From Rickettsiales bacterium UBA2645 (lineage in GTDB: Bacteria; Pseudomonadota; Alphaproteobacteria; Rickettsiales; UBA1997): a stretch of DNA of 49,124 nt. The stretch covers positions 1-49,124 of the forward strand of contig DENL01000032.1 of the NCBI GenBank assembly GCA_002359655.1, given 5' to 3'. Shown here piece by piece: positions 1-8,541 of the stretch. A program made the position numbers and the translations under genes. The first letter of the stretch is position 1; each line of letters begins with the position of its first letter. A model generated the notes under the pieces. The model was not told the DNA's origin and did not search any database. It saw only the letters and a list, made by a program, of their open reading frames with translations.

Positions 1-72
1 GGGATTTGAATACAGGCTCTAAAGCTTTCAAGATTAGCGCGCTTCTACTCATTAGTGAATTTTTGATTCTAA

Positions 73-2316
73 TTAGCTCTGAACTTGTACTTCAATTTTC
101 GATCTTAGTGGCACTAAAACATTGGCATAAGACCTAACAATTCGGTTATAAAAATCAGGAATTTCATGCGTTTTAACACTCACAATTAATGCATATTTAA
201 TTGGCTTCGGATCTTTTGCAGCGGCGGCACTGTCTCGATGGTGATAGTTAATGTCAAAACATGGCGCCTTTAAATTCTTGGCATCAAATGTTTTTGTGTT
301 TTTTAAACAAGGCTCCCATTTACTGCCATCGCTTCTAAAATCATATTCTGCTTTTCCATACATATTTTTGGGAGAAAAGAAGGTTGTGGTTTTAGGATGC
401 TTTGAAGTCTTTCCACTTTTATAAATGGTATATCTTTCTGAATGAGGTCTAAAAGAAACCTCAAGACCAGCTTTTGTATAAGCTCCAGGATGTTCAGGGT
501 CGGTTTCCGGCTTAATTACTAGTGTAGCGGTTATATCAACCTTTCCGGTTAATATAATATCGTCAGGTATTGGTATTTGAGCCCTTAAGTGCTGTCCAGT
601 TGGGAGATCGCCTTGGTAAAGTACAACTGCTTCATTATCGTCACACGTGACAAGTTTGTTAACCTCAGTTTCAAAGCGGCCCCATCCTACATTCACTCTA
701 GGCAATCCATTACATTTTGCCTTGTGTATCATCAACGCTTGAATTGCCATTTGTGATATATCGTCACCGATATGAGATTTAACCCCAGCTCCAGATCTTA
801 GAGTTGCAGGAGAAGCGAAGCTTGTGCCGCTAGTCGTAGTAACTAAAGGCTTAGATGAAGCAGAAAGTACCGCAAACATTTCATTGTCAGAACCACCAAA
901 GGCCAATCCATCAGGTTTTACAATACCTGGGCGTCTTCCAGGCCCAATGCAACTATAGTCTGCTCTGTTCCAATTTTCACCAGTAGTATCGCAAGCTCCA
1001 ACAGCTAAAACATTTACGGCATCAGACGGGGCTTTTATACGATTCAACTCACTTGCTGCATCCAACTGACCATCATTTCCCACGGCTACAGTGGTTAAAA
1101 TATCTTCGCCAGATAAGAACTCATCCAATGATGCCGACCATAGTGAAACTTCGTCATCTGTAATTGGTAAAACAGGACCAAGACTCAAATTCATTAGATG
1201 ATATTTACCTTTATTCGCTTTTAGGTGATTCATAATACGATCAAGGACATCAACCATTTCTAGGTCATTATTTTTTCCTGTATTGCAATCAAGCACTCTT
1301 ACATGATCTACATTGCAAAATGGTCTTGCCAAATTATGGTTAGTAATATGACCAAAAAGGAAAGCTGAAGTAACAGCAATGCCATGTTCAATTCCCTTGG
1401 GATGGGCTGGTCCAATACCTTGAGGATCAATTGCAGTCACCCATTTTTTTAGGCTAGATAAGTCAGAAATACCGCCATCGAATATAACTGCGTTTATACT
1501 GGGATTGAGTGATGATCCATCGGGCAAGACTATAACTTGTAAATTCAAGTTTCTGGTGACGCTAACAAGATTAATGGGCCGTAGGCTTGGCATTACTCTT
1601 AAAACTCTTAAAAATGAAAATTGTGCAATATCTACTGCTTTAGCGACAGGTGCTTTTACCGGAATAAATGTTAATCCGCCAACATCTCTTTTTTTGTCCA
1701 TGATTGCTTTAGCACCGCATGTAAGTGCATAAGCTTCAAAATCATCTATTATTGATTGATTGTTTGAGTTGTGAATTACAACTTCAAACACTGCTTTATC
1801 TCTATCAGTGGGAATCGATTTAATTTTATCTTGCGCAAGGTAGGCGGAAACTTTTTCAACCTTAGTAAGCTGAAGAGTTGATTTTTGATCTGCGCTCCAG
1901 CTGTTAATTTTATCTGACCATTCATGGTAAGCAGCTTTTGTTCCAGCAACAAAAACTTGTTCTGTAATAACTTCATTGTCGGGGTGTTTTTTTACTCCCC
2001 ATTGTTCTGGTTTTATAGAAGTTGAACGACTACCAATAGATCTCAATCCAACCGATCTTAATAAATCTTCCGGAAAGTCAGATTTTGAGATGTATCGTGG
2101 GTGCATTGTCAACAGCGATACAACTTCATCATTTGGACAGGCGCTAGTTGGCACTAAATCTAAATTTCTTACTACATCGGTAAGATTTTTTGCAATTCTT
2201 TGCTTTGCAAAGGAGAAATCATAAGGTGGATTTTTATCACCTCCACCTGTAGGAACTTTAACTTCTGCTGTTAATCTTTCTCCTTGCCCTAGTAAAAAAT
2301 TCTTTTCTTTGCTCAT
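73..2316 (-). CDS. ietS: Subtilisin-like (S8) serine protease, IetS-like anti-phage protease
   Basis: A 747-residue S8-family serine protease. The triad is visible in the expected order: Asp280 in AVIFDGGI, His311 in EHGIAVTS and Ser499 in SGTSFASP, with the oxyanion Asn414 in AVGNDG. About 260 residues precede the catalytic domain and about 240 follow it. There is no signal peptide, so it probably acts in the cytoplasm. The start codon overlaps the stop of the upstream AAA ATPase gene by 4 bases (ATGA), indicating translational coupling. An ATPase plus subtilase pair is the composition of the IetAS anti-phage system. The protease is inferred to be the effector and the ATPase its controller; its target is unknown. 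An uncharacterised housekeeping protease pair is the main alternative. Confidence 0.85.
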   Translation of the reverse strand: MSKEKNFLLGQGERLTAEVKVPTGGGDKNPPYDFSFAKQRIAKNLTDVVRNLDLVPTSACPNDEVVSLLTMHPRYISKSDFPEDLLRSVGLRSIGSRSTSIKPEQWGVKKHPDNEVITEQVFVAGTKAAYHEWSDKINSWSADQKSTLQLTKVEKVSAYLAQDKIKSIPTDRDKAVFEVVIHNSNNQSIIDDFEAYALTCGAKAIMDKKRDVGGLTFIPVKAPVAKAVDIAQFSFLRVLRVMPSLRPINLVSVTRNLNLQVIVLPDGSSLNPSINAVIFDGGISDLSSLKKWVTAIDPQGIGPAHPKGIEHGIAVTSAFLFGHITNHNLARPFCNVDHVRVLDCNTGKNNDLEMVDVLDRIMNHLKANKGKYHLMNLSLGPVLPITDDEVSLWSASLDEFLSGEDILTTVAVGNDGQLDAASELNRIKAPSDAVNVLAVGACDTTGENWNRADYSCIGPGRRPGIVKPDGLAFGGSDNEMFAVLSASSKPLVTTTSGTSFASPATLRSGAGVKSHIGDDISQMAIQALMIHKAKCNGLPRVNVGWGRFETEVNKLVTCDDNEAVVLYQGDLPTGQHLRAQIPIPDDIILTGKVDITATLVIKPETDPEHPGAYTKAGLEVSFRPHSERYTIYKSGKTSKHPKTTTFFSPKNMYGKAEYDFRSDGSKWEPCLKNTKTFDAKNLKAPCFDINYHHRDSAAAAKDPKPIKYALIVSVKTHEIPDFYNRIVRSYANVLVPLRSKIEVQVQS

Positions 2317-3446
2317 TTCTTTTTACCTCTTTTTTTAGATGATATTTTAGATTTGGATTTAATTCCGATTTTACGAGTCCGCAGAGTATCTCGTGAGCAT
2401 CCAGTCAGTTCTCGAATTTTTCTTTGTGAGAATCCTTTTTCATTAAGAAGACGAGCAAATGATAAACGACCTGCTGAATCCAAATCTTTAATTCTTCTGG
2501 CAATGTGTCTATCAAGACCTTCTTGCAAAGTGATGTTTTCAATAACGACTTCTCTTTGAATTGAGTTCAGATTTTTTTCTACTTCTGCGTAGCTAAGATC
2601 TTGATAGATTGATGATAAAAGAGATAAGTAGTTCTGCTTCTCAGAGGTTGGTAAATCTATCAGGTTACTAATATAACTTTCCTGTTGCGACGCATTTGGT
2701 TTTGGAAAGTTAATTATTTTATCAAACCTTCTCCAAATTGCTGAGTCTAAAAGTTCTGGGTGATTAGTTGCTGCCAACAAAATACCATCAGATGGCCAGC
2801 TATCAACCGCCTGTAAAAGTACAGTTACTAATCTTTTGAGTTCACCAACTTCATTTGAATCATCTCTCTTTTTTGCTATCGCATCAAACTCATCTAATAG
2901 TAAAACAGATTGTCGTTTTTTCGCATATTCCAGAACTGCTCTAATATTGTTTCCAGTTTTTCCAAGATAACTACTCATAACCGCAGCTAGATCTAATACC
3001 AATAAAGGCCTGTTAAGTTTCGTAGCAATCCATTTTGCAGATAATGTTTTTCCGACTCCAGGAGGACCAACTAGCAAGATTGTTTTGGTAGGAAACAGAC
3101 CAGCTTTAATTAAATCATTTTCACGCTTTCTTTCTTCAATGATGGAGTCCAAGTCACTCTTAATGTTCTCAACCCAAAAAGGTTCAATTGTTATTTCGTC
3201 TGTATCGTGCCTTACCAATTCCAATCTGGAATCCAAATCAACAGGGACAGGAGTGGCATGTCTCATTGCAGAAACATCTTTTAATGATCTAGCAATGTTC
3301 AAAACACCTTCAACTTGAGAAGATAAATCGGGGCGACGCTTTGTTATTTCACGCACTACTTTTTGTGTTAATGCAATGGTATCCGCTTTTTTGCCCTCAA
3401 AACTTAATCTAGCTAAATGTAGGAAATCTTTGTCTAAATCGCTCAT
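2313..3446 (-). CDS. ietA: AAA ATPase, IetA-like partner of the subtilase
   Basis: A 377-residue AAA+ ATPase. It has a Walker A GPPGVGKT at 127-134, a Walker B VLLLDEFD at 181-188, a sensor-1 Asn in AATNHP near 228, and an arginine-finger pair in WRRFD at 239-240. It resembles FtsH/Cdc48-type AAA modules without their protease or N domains. The last 50 or so residues read like a helix-turn-helix (FSQRKIRELTGCSRDTLR), then a very basic tail of Lys, Arg and Ser. This could contact DNA, which is an inference. It is the first gene of the two-gene operon and probably drives or gates the protease encoded by the overlapping gene. Confidence 0.85.
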   Translation of the reverse strand: MSDLDKDFLHLARLSFEGKKADTIALTQKVVREITKRRPDLSSQVEGVLNIARSLKDVSAMRHATPVPVDLDSRLELVRHDTDEITIEPFWVENIKSDLDSIIEERKRENDLIKAGLFPTKTILLVGPPGVGKTLSAKWIATKLNRPLLVLDLAAVMSSYLGKTGNNIRAVLEYAKKRQSVLLLDEFDAIAKKRDDSNEVGELKRLVTVLLQAVDSWPSDGILLAATNHPELLDSAIWRRFDKIINFPKPNASQQESYISNLIDLPTSEKQNYLSLLSSIYQDLSYAEVEKNLNSIQREVVIENITLQEGLDRHIARRIKDLDSAGRLSFARLLNEKGFSQRKIRELTGCSRDTLRTRKIGIKSKSKISSKKRGKKK

Positions 3447-3493
3447 GTAGTCCGTTGCTAAATAGTTAATATAATTGATATAATTAATGATAA

Positions 3494-3539
3494 TGGACTA
3501 GTTCTTATAAATCAAGAAAAATTAGTCCACTCCAAAACT
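3494..3539. promoter_or_regulatory. Inverted repeat upstream of ietA
   Basis: Seven-base arms TGGACTA (3494-3500) and TAGTCCA (3533-3539) are separated by 32 bases. They lie about 50-90 bases upstream of the ATPase start, next to an AT-rich stretch with TATAAT-like words. This could be an operator or a hairpin in the leader. No bound factor can be named. Confidence 0.3.
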
Positions 3540-3559
3540 TAGAAAAAATAAATACTTTT

Positions 3560-4144
3560 AATAGAAATTTTTGTTTCGAGATTCTGCCTTGAAACCCTCC
3601 ATCCCAAAATTTGATTTCGGCCCTCCGTACTTACCTATTTGGCATCTAAATTTTTTCTCACGCGTACGGAGCGGAAAGCGCATTGTTTTTTAAAGAAATT
3701 CTGATTTAATTGTTGGTACTCACTTTTTTGTTTGAAGTGGGCATGGGCTCGATAACCCCAACACAAAGCGGTCTGTGCTAGATGAGGCAGATCGAAAACA
3801 AAAACACTCGTCTCTCAGTCATCCTATGGCTGGGAGGCAGTGCCATGTCCAGGGCTTGCCTAAAAGCACTGCACCGTCTTTGTGCGGGTTATCAACTCCC
3901 AGTCACCAATGCCTAAAAATATTGGTGGCTCTTTGATAACAAAGACGGGGGCTGGATTTGAAGAAGTGCCGTGAAGCTTTGATTTTAGGGGGTTAATCTT
4001 TTTTGTAATCGGATTTGTACATAGGTTTGTACATAGAAAAAGAAGCGTTTAAAATTTGACCGATTCCAGCGATTTTTAGTTGTTGATGAAAAAGATAAAC
4101 TATGCACATATAGCTGTAAAAAAATCTAAAAAAATAAATGACGC
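3560..4144. ncRNA. Structured GC-richer intergenic region, candidate non-coding RNA
   Basis: This stretch of about 580 bases lacks a credible gene but has several stable foldbacks. CTCCGTAC (3623-3630) pairs with GTACGGAG (3664-3671). CTCTCAG (3812-3818) pairs with CTGGGAG (3830-3836) using one G-U. GCAGTGC (3837-3843) pairs with GCACTGC (3866-3872). A long rod runs from 3874 to 3948: CCGTCTTTG with CAAAGACGG, then GTTATCAA with TTGATAAC, then CACCAAT with ATTGGTG. It is richer in GC than its surroundings. It does not match the tmRNA, RNase P, SRP or 6S landmarks I know. The strand cannot be decided, because foldbacks look alike on both. Confidence 0.4.
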
Positions 4145-5182
4145 ATGACTGTTGAACAAAAACCAAAAGCAATAACCTCAAAACCACTAATCTATCAAGC
4201 CAAAGATGGTGCAATTGAGCTTAGATTGGATAGAAAGAACGAAACAATAATCGCTAATGTTAATCAAATTGCTGATTTGTTTGGGGTTCAACGACCAGCG
4301 ATTACAAAGCATTTAAGAAATATTTTTGCTGATAAAGAACTAAATGAAAAAGTGGTTGGTTCCATTTTGGAACTAACCACTCCGCATGGTGCTGTTGCTG
4401 CTAAGAAGCAAGTTCAAAAAGTGAAATTCTACAACCTAGATGTAATTATTGCTGTTGGCTATCGCGTCAATTCAAAGCAGGCCACCAACTTCAGAATTTG
4501 GGCAACTAAGATTTTAAAAAGCTATTTGCTTGATGGTTACGTCGTTAACAAAAAACATATTGCCAAAAATTACGAAAAATTCCTCGAAGCTTTGGATGAA
4601 ATAAAAGTCTTGTCAGGTAAAAAGAATTTGAAAGACAGCGATCTGGATCCATCTTCTGCAATCGATTTAGTCAAAGGTTTTGCCGAAACTTGGTTATCTT
4701 TAGATGCTTATGACAAAGATAATTTGAAGATTGATAATGTTACCAAAGAGCAAATCACTTTATCTGCCAAAGATTTATCAGAAGGAATTGCCAATTTGAA
4801 ATCTGAATTAATCAAAAAGCGTGAAGCGACAGAGATATTTGCCAAAGAAAGATCAAAAGATGTGCTAGAGGGAATTATTGGAAATGTTATGCAATCTTTC
4901 GGCGGAACCGATCTTTACGAAAGTTTAGAAGAAAAAGCCGCTCATCTGTTTTATTTTATTGTAAAAAATCACCCATTTACTGACGGCAACAAAAGGTCAG
5001 GAGCTTTTTCTTTCGTATGGTTTTTACAAAAATTCAGCCTGATTGATGTCAAAAAAATTGATCCTCAAACTCTAACTGCCTTAACGCTTTTAATTGCTGA
5101 AAGTGATCCAAAAGATAAAGACAAAATGGTTGGTCTGGTGATGATGTTACTTGGTAATGCAAGGAAGAAAGAAGTTTCTTAA
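4145..5182 (+). CDS. RhuM-like protein with C-terminal Fic/Doc domain
   Basis: A 345-residue protein. Residues 15 to about 135 match the RhuM/DNA-binding-like family, with an HTH-like stretch NQIADLFGVQRPAITKHL at 40-57 and YNLDVIIAVGYRVNS further on. The C-terminal part carries a full Fic signature, HPFTDGNKRSG at 276-286, with catalytic His276 and the phosphate-binding loop. Fic enzymes transfer AMP or another phosphorylated group to target proteins, and Doc toxins phosphorylate EF-Tu. The start is the ATG at 4145, because the ATG seven bases earlier is soon followed by a stop. It lies 24 bases upstream of the deaminase-like gene, so the two are probably co-transcribed. No separate antitoxin is obvious. 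The target is unknown. Confidence 0.8.
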   Translation: MTVEQKPKAITSKPLIYQAKDGAIELRLDRKNETIIANVNQIADLFGVQRPAITKHLRNIFADKELNEKVVGSILELTTPHGAVAAKKQVQKVKFYNLDVIIAVGYRVNSKQATNFRIWATKILKSYLLDGYVVNKKHIAKNYEKFLEALDEIKVLSGKKNLKDSDLDPSSAIDLVKGFAETWLSLDAYDKDNLKIDNVTKEQITLSAKDLSEGIANLKSELIKKREATEIFAKERSKDVLEGIIGNVMQSFGGTDLYESLEEKAAHLFYFIVKNHPFTDGNKRSGAFSFVWFLQKFSLIDVKKIDPQTLTALTLLIAESDPKDKDKMVGLVMMLLGNARKKEVS

Positions 5183-5206
5183 TTATAAAATATAAAATGA
5201 AAAAGA

Positions 5207-6880
5207 ATGAGCAGAACAGAAGTTAGAAATTCAGTTAATTGGGTTAGCGAGTTTAGAATTAAAGGTGTGATTGGAAATTCAGATGAAATTCATGATGAAC
5301 TTTCAAGATTGGAAAAATTAATTGTTGAACAACTACCATTTACAGATGCAAAAATTGCCGATGATTATGGTAAAAAGCTAGAAAGATTAAAAATTGCCTC
5401 TCTTGAATTATACGATGTTATTTCAAGGTTAAGAGAGATAAATAATGGCGAATTGCGACTTGCTAAAAGTAAGCTTGATATTGTTGAGCAAATATCAGGT
5501 CTTATTCAGCAAATTAATGTTAAAGACGAAGAAGAAACGGATTATGAAGATCAAAAAGCAGAAGTAGAGGTTCTTTACGAAGAATCGGTTAAATTATTTG
5601 ATGGAAGAGATGAAATTGATGAAAACGAGTTGGCAGACTACAATAAAATTTTTTCTTACATACTTGATCTAAGTGATTCTAAAAAAGAGCTAGAAGAAGC
5701 ATTTAAATCTCTAGCAAAAGAGCGAAATAATTTAATTCAGCAATGGCAATTATTGGAAAAAGAAACCATTGATCTTAAAAATGACGTAAGAACCATTCAA
5801 GAAAATACTTCTAAGGCAATTGAAGAAGAGTCGAGACCTTCCTATGAAACCATATTCAGAACTCCCAGAAAAGAAGAAATTAAAATTGATTATACTGCAA
5901 GTAGTGTCACACGCAAAGAGGATAAAGCAAAAAAATTCAGTGAAAATTTTGTTTTTGCTAATCTGTCTTTTATTGTCGAAAGAGATGGTCAAAAATCAGA
6001 AATTTCGCTGCCAATAAAAATTCAAAATGAAGGTGTAGTTAATTTATCTCGTTTTAAACCGGCTGAACATATGTCGCTTTCTTTAGGGCGCAGTTATGAT
6101 TCATCAAATGATTATTTAAGAAGCAGAACCAGAGATAGATATGTTAAAGGTTTAAAAATGATGGGTCGTGAGATTACCAAAGATTCGAAAGAAATGAATT
6201 TATCTTTTTATGACAGCCAACATTTTTCTCATAGTGAACAAACCTTATTTTCCGCACTACTTGAAGATAGCAATCTCAGGAGAAGATTGGCGAAAGATTT
6301 GGTAAGTAATTTTGATGATCCATCTCAAGTTAAAGTCACTGGCATTGCACTTGATCTTCATACCTCAAGATATATGTGTAATTGCTGTTTGGTATCTGCT
6401 TTGGGATTTCAAGATAATAGCACCGATCCTTTGTCGTTCAAAAATCTGATGTTAAAAATATTACAAAGCGAATCCAAAGATTTGGTTATTGACCCATCAG
6501 CGCAAATTCACATTCGTGCTAGCGCTTCTGCAGATTTTGAAGTTAAGAAAAAAAATTTGTCTGAACACAAAGAAGAAGTTACGATTGAAAGCACAAAAAT
6601 TTCGCAAAAAGATATTAGATCAGATCAAGAAAGGCCTGCTTACCAAAGAGATCATATGACTCCTTATAGATCTGGTGACCTGTCTTTAGTAAAGTCGTTA
6701 AATGAGCATACTTTGTTTACTAGTGGTGATGTGGAAGAACAAAGATTTAAAACTACTTATGCAAGAGCTTTGCGACCTTTACTTGAAAAAGCAGCATCAA
6801 CTATTCAAGAAGGGTTAAGGCCAATATCAGTTAAAAAATTAAGTTCAAAAGTTGCAGTGGTTGGAATTGGTGAAAAATGA
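5207..6880 (+). CDS. Coiled-coil protein with a putative zinc-dependent deaminase-like C-terminal region
   Basis: A 557-residue protein that I do not recognise as a whole. Residues 25 to about 210 are strongly helical and charged, probably coiled coil. The region around 335-400 has the metal-binding pattern of the cytidine-deaminase superfamily: HSE at 342-344 (zinc His and catalytic Glu), then MCNCC at 390-394, giving a Cys391-x2-Cys394 pair. The usual Pro before the first Cys is replaced by Met. OTT_1508-like deaminases of Orientia-type bacteria share this general HxE plus CxxC layout, so an effector or toxin is plausible. The gene follows the Fic gene by 24 bases and shares its strand. No signal peptide is seen. 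Function is inferred from the motif alone. Confidence 0.5.
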   Translation: MSRTEVRNSVNWVSEFRIKGVIGNSDEIHDELSRLEKLIVEQLPFTDAKIADDYGKKLERLKIASLELYDVISRLREINNGELRLAKSKLDIVEQISGLIQQINVKDEEETDYEDQKAEVEVLYEESVKLFDGRDEIDENELADYNKIFSYILDLSDSKKELEEAFKSLAKERNNLIQQWQLLEKETIDLKNDVRTIQENTSKAIEEESRPSYETIFRTPRKEEIKIDYTASSVTRKEDKAKKFSENFVFANLSFIVERDGQKSEISLPIKIQNEGVVNLSRFKPAEHMSLSLGRSYDSSNDYLRSRTRDRYVKGLKMMGREITKDSKEMNLSFYDSQHFSHSEQTLFSALLEDSNLRRRLAKDLVSNFDDPSQVKVTGIALDLHTSRYMCNCCLVSALGFQDNSTDPLSFKNLMLKILQSESKDLVIDPSAQIHIRASASADFEVKKKNLSEHKEEVTIESTKISQKDIRSDQERPAYQRDHMTPYRSGDLSLVKSLNEHTLFTSGDVEEQRFKTTYARALRPLLEKAASTIQEGLRPISVKKLSSKVAVVGIGEK

Positions 6881-6902
6881 AGTTTATGATTTATTGACTT
6901 TG

Positions 6903-6931
6903 TTGACTTAAGTTTTAGCAAATGTTAATAT
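6903..6931 (+). promoter_or_regulatory. Sigma70-type promoter of hipBA
   Basis: TTGACT (6903-6908) and TAATAT (6926-6931) are separated by exactly 17 bases. The -10 box lies about 43 bases upstream of the hipB start. HipB-type antitoxins usually repress their own promoter, so this is the likely autoregulated site. Confidence 0.6.
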
Positions 6932-6973
6932 TATGATGTTATTTATCTCTGTTTCAAATTAATATCTAATATA

Positions 6974-7282
6974 ATGTTATTACTTATTACAGTTGCAAAA
7001 GCTCAAGAAAAAATTGCCGAGAATGCCCGTTTACAACGGCTTGCAATTGGGCTAACTCAACAAGGTTTAGCCGAGCGCTCCGGTGTTGCTTTGCCAACCT
7101 TGCGCAAATTTGAGCAAAAAGGGCTTATTTCTTTAGAGGCTTTTTTGAAGCTGCAAATGGTTTTGGGCGGGCTTGAAAATGTCATCAAATCAATTCAGCC
7201 AAATGAGTCTGAATTTTCTTCAATTGATGAAGTTCTTGAAGCCAATAATAAGCCAACACTCAAAAGAGGAAACCGCAGATGA
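6974..7282 (+). CDS. hipB: HipB-like XRE-family antitoxin
   Basis: A 102-residue protein with a Cro/CI-type helix-turn-helix across residues 19-60 (RLAIGLTQQGLAERSGVALP followed by TLRKFEQ). It ends in a short polar, basic tail. Its stop overlaps the hipA start by 4 bases (ATGA), as is typical of antitoxin-toxin pairs. HipB proteins neutralise HipA and repress the operon. The ATG used has no clear Shine-Dalgarno sequence. A slightly later start inside the first helix cannot be excluded. Confidence 0.85.
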   Translation: MLLLITVAKAQEKIAENARLQRLAIGLTQQGLAERSGVALPTLRKFEQKGLISLEAFLKLQMVLGGLENVIKSIQPNESEFSSIDEVLEANNKPTLKRGNRR

Positions 7283-8508
7283 AGAATTCAATAAAAGAAG
7301 TAAAAGTTGGGCTGAATTTCGGTGATGGAATTATTCCAGTTGGACGCTTGGCGATAAATAATCGTCAGATTTATTTTCAGTATCACGACTCATTTATTGA
7401 GCAAAATCTTAATATTTCACCATTTTACCTACCACTGAAATCAGGGGTATTCAGCTTTGAGTATAATTTATTTGAAGGCATGCCAGGAGTTTTTAATGAC
7501 AGCCTTCCTGACGGATGGGGCAGGTTGCTTTTTGATCGTTTTGCTCGCTCGATTGGTATTCTACCTTCCGAGATTACGCCACTAGATCGATTGGCACATG
7601 TTGGGTTAAATGGTCTTGGTGCTCTTGTTTATGAACCAGATCATAGCACTCATGAAAGCAGCGATAGTATTAACTTGGATAAGTTGGCAGAGCAAGCACG
7701 AGAAGTTCTAGATGGAACATCTGATGAAGTTTTACAAGACCTTCTGGCTTTAAATGGTTCTTCGGCTGGTGCGCGTCCAAAAGCTCTTGTAGGTTTGAAT
7801 AATGATCGGAAAAATATTATTCATGGCATACATGATTTGCCTGAGAGATATACACCTTGGATCGTTAAATTTAGTAACACACAAGACAATGTAGACGCTG
7901 GCGCAATTGAATACGTTTACGCTTTAATGGCTAGAAAAGCTGGCATTACAATGCCGGATGTTCATTTGTTTGAGGCCAAGAAAGGTGCTGGTTATTTTGC
8001 GGTTAAGCGCTTTGATCGAAATGGTAAAGAGCGTTTTCATATGCACACAGCTTGCGGCTTATTGCATTCTGATTTCAGAGTACCATCACTTGATTACGAA
8101 GATTTAATTGCACTGACCAGCGCACTTACAAAAGATGCCCGCGAGATTGAAAAATTATATCAACTGGCTGTCTTTAATTTGCTTGCCCATAATCGCGATG
8201 ATCATTCCAAAAATTTCAGCTTTTTAATGAATCAAAAAGGTGAATGGAAATTATCGCCAGCTTATGACTTAACTTTCTCATCTGGTCCATGCGGTGAGCA
8301 AAGCACTATGGTTATGGGTGAAGGACGAAATCCTAGTATTGATCACTTAGTTAAATTAGGGCAAAAAGCTAAAATAGCTAAAAACCGCATTACTGAAATT
8401 ATCGATCAAACACAAACAGCGCTGTCAAATTGGGAGATTTTGGCTAAGGAACATGGTGTATCTGCGGATAATATTAGCTTGATTGGAAAGCACATTAATT
8501 GCACCTAA
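7279..8508 (+). CDS. hipA: HipA-family serine/threonine kinase toxin
   Basis: A 409-residue HipA-type kinase. It has the N-terminal HipA domain (FEGMPGVFNDSLPDGWGRLL at about 65-84). The Gly-rich loop GSSAGARPK is at 160-168, with Ser161 matching the autophosphorylated Ser150 of E. coli HipA. The ATP-contacting lysine is in WIVKFS (197), the catalytic loop is AHNRDDHSKN (303-312), and the metal-binding Asp330 is in SPAYDL. E. coli HipA phosphorylates glutamyl-tRNA synthetase and induces dormancy; the target here is not known. Length and motifs are complete, so it appears intact. It is translationally coupled to hipB. Confidence 0.92.
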   Translation: MKNSIKEVKVGLNFGDGIIPVGRLAINNRQIYFQYHDSFIEQNLNISPFYLPLKSGVFSFEYNLFEGMPGVFNDSLPDGWGRLLFDRFARSIGILPSEITPLDRLAHVGLNGLGALVYEPDHSTHESSDSINLDKLAEQAREVLDGTSDEVLQDLLALNGSSAGARPKALVGLNNDRKNIIHGIHDLPERYTPWIVKFSNTQDNVDAGAIEYVYALMARKAGITMPDVHLFEAKKGAGYFAVKRFDRNGKERFHMHTACGLLHSDFRVPSLDYEDLIALTSALTKDAREIEKLYQLAVFNLLAHNRDDHSKNFSFLMNQKGEWKLSPAYDLTFSSGPCGEQSTMVMGEGRNPSIDHLVKLGQKAKIAKNRITEIIDQTQTALSNWEILAKEHGVSADNISLIGKHINCT

Positions 8509-8541
8509 AAAATTTTTTCAAAACGAAAGAACTAAATGGAA

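Noticed and set aside
1..60. tRNA 3' part on the minus strand (TTCAAATCCC T-loop-like word).
   Set aside because: The flanking bases do not form a T-stem and no anticodon stem can be folded, so it is not a working tRNA.
3720..3990. tmRNA, RNase P RNA, SRP RNA or 6S RNA in the structured gap.
   Set aside because: None of the conserved sequence landmarks of these RNAs that I know could be found on either strand, so it is left as an unnamed candidate.
3993..4214. A 73-codon minus-strand frame upstream of and overlapping the Fic gene start.
   Set aside because: No ribosome site, a composition of hydrophobic and aromatic residues typical of AT-rich noise, and overlap with the real gene.
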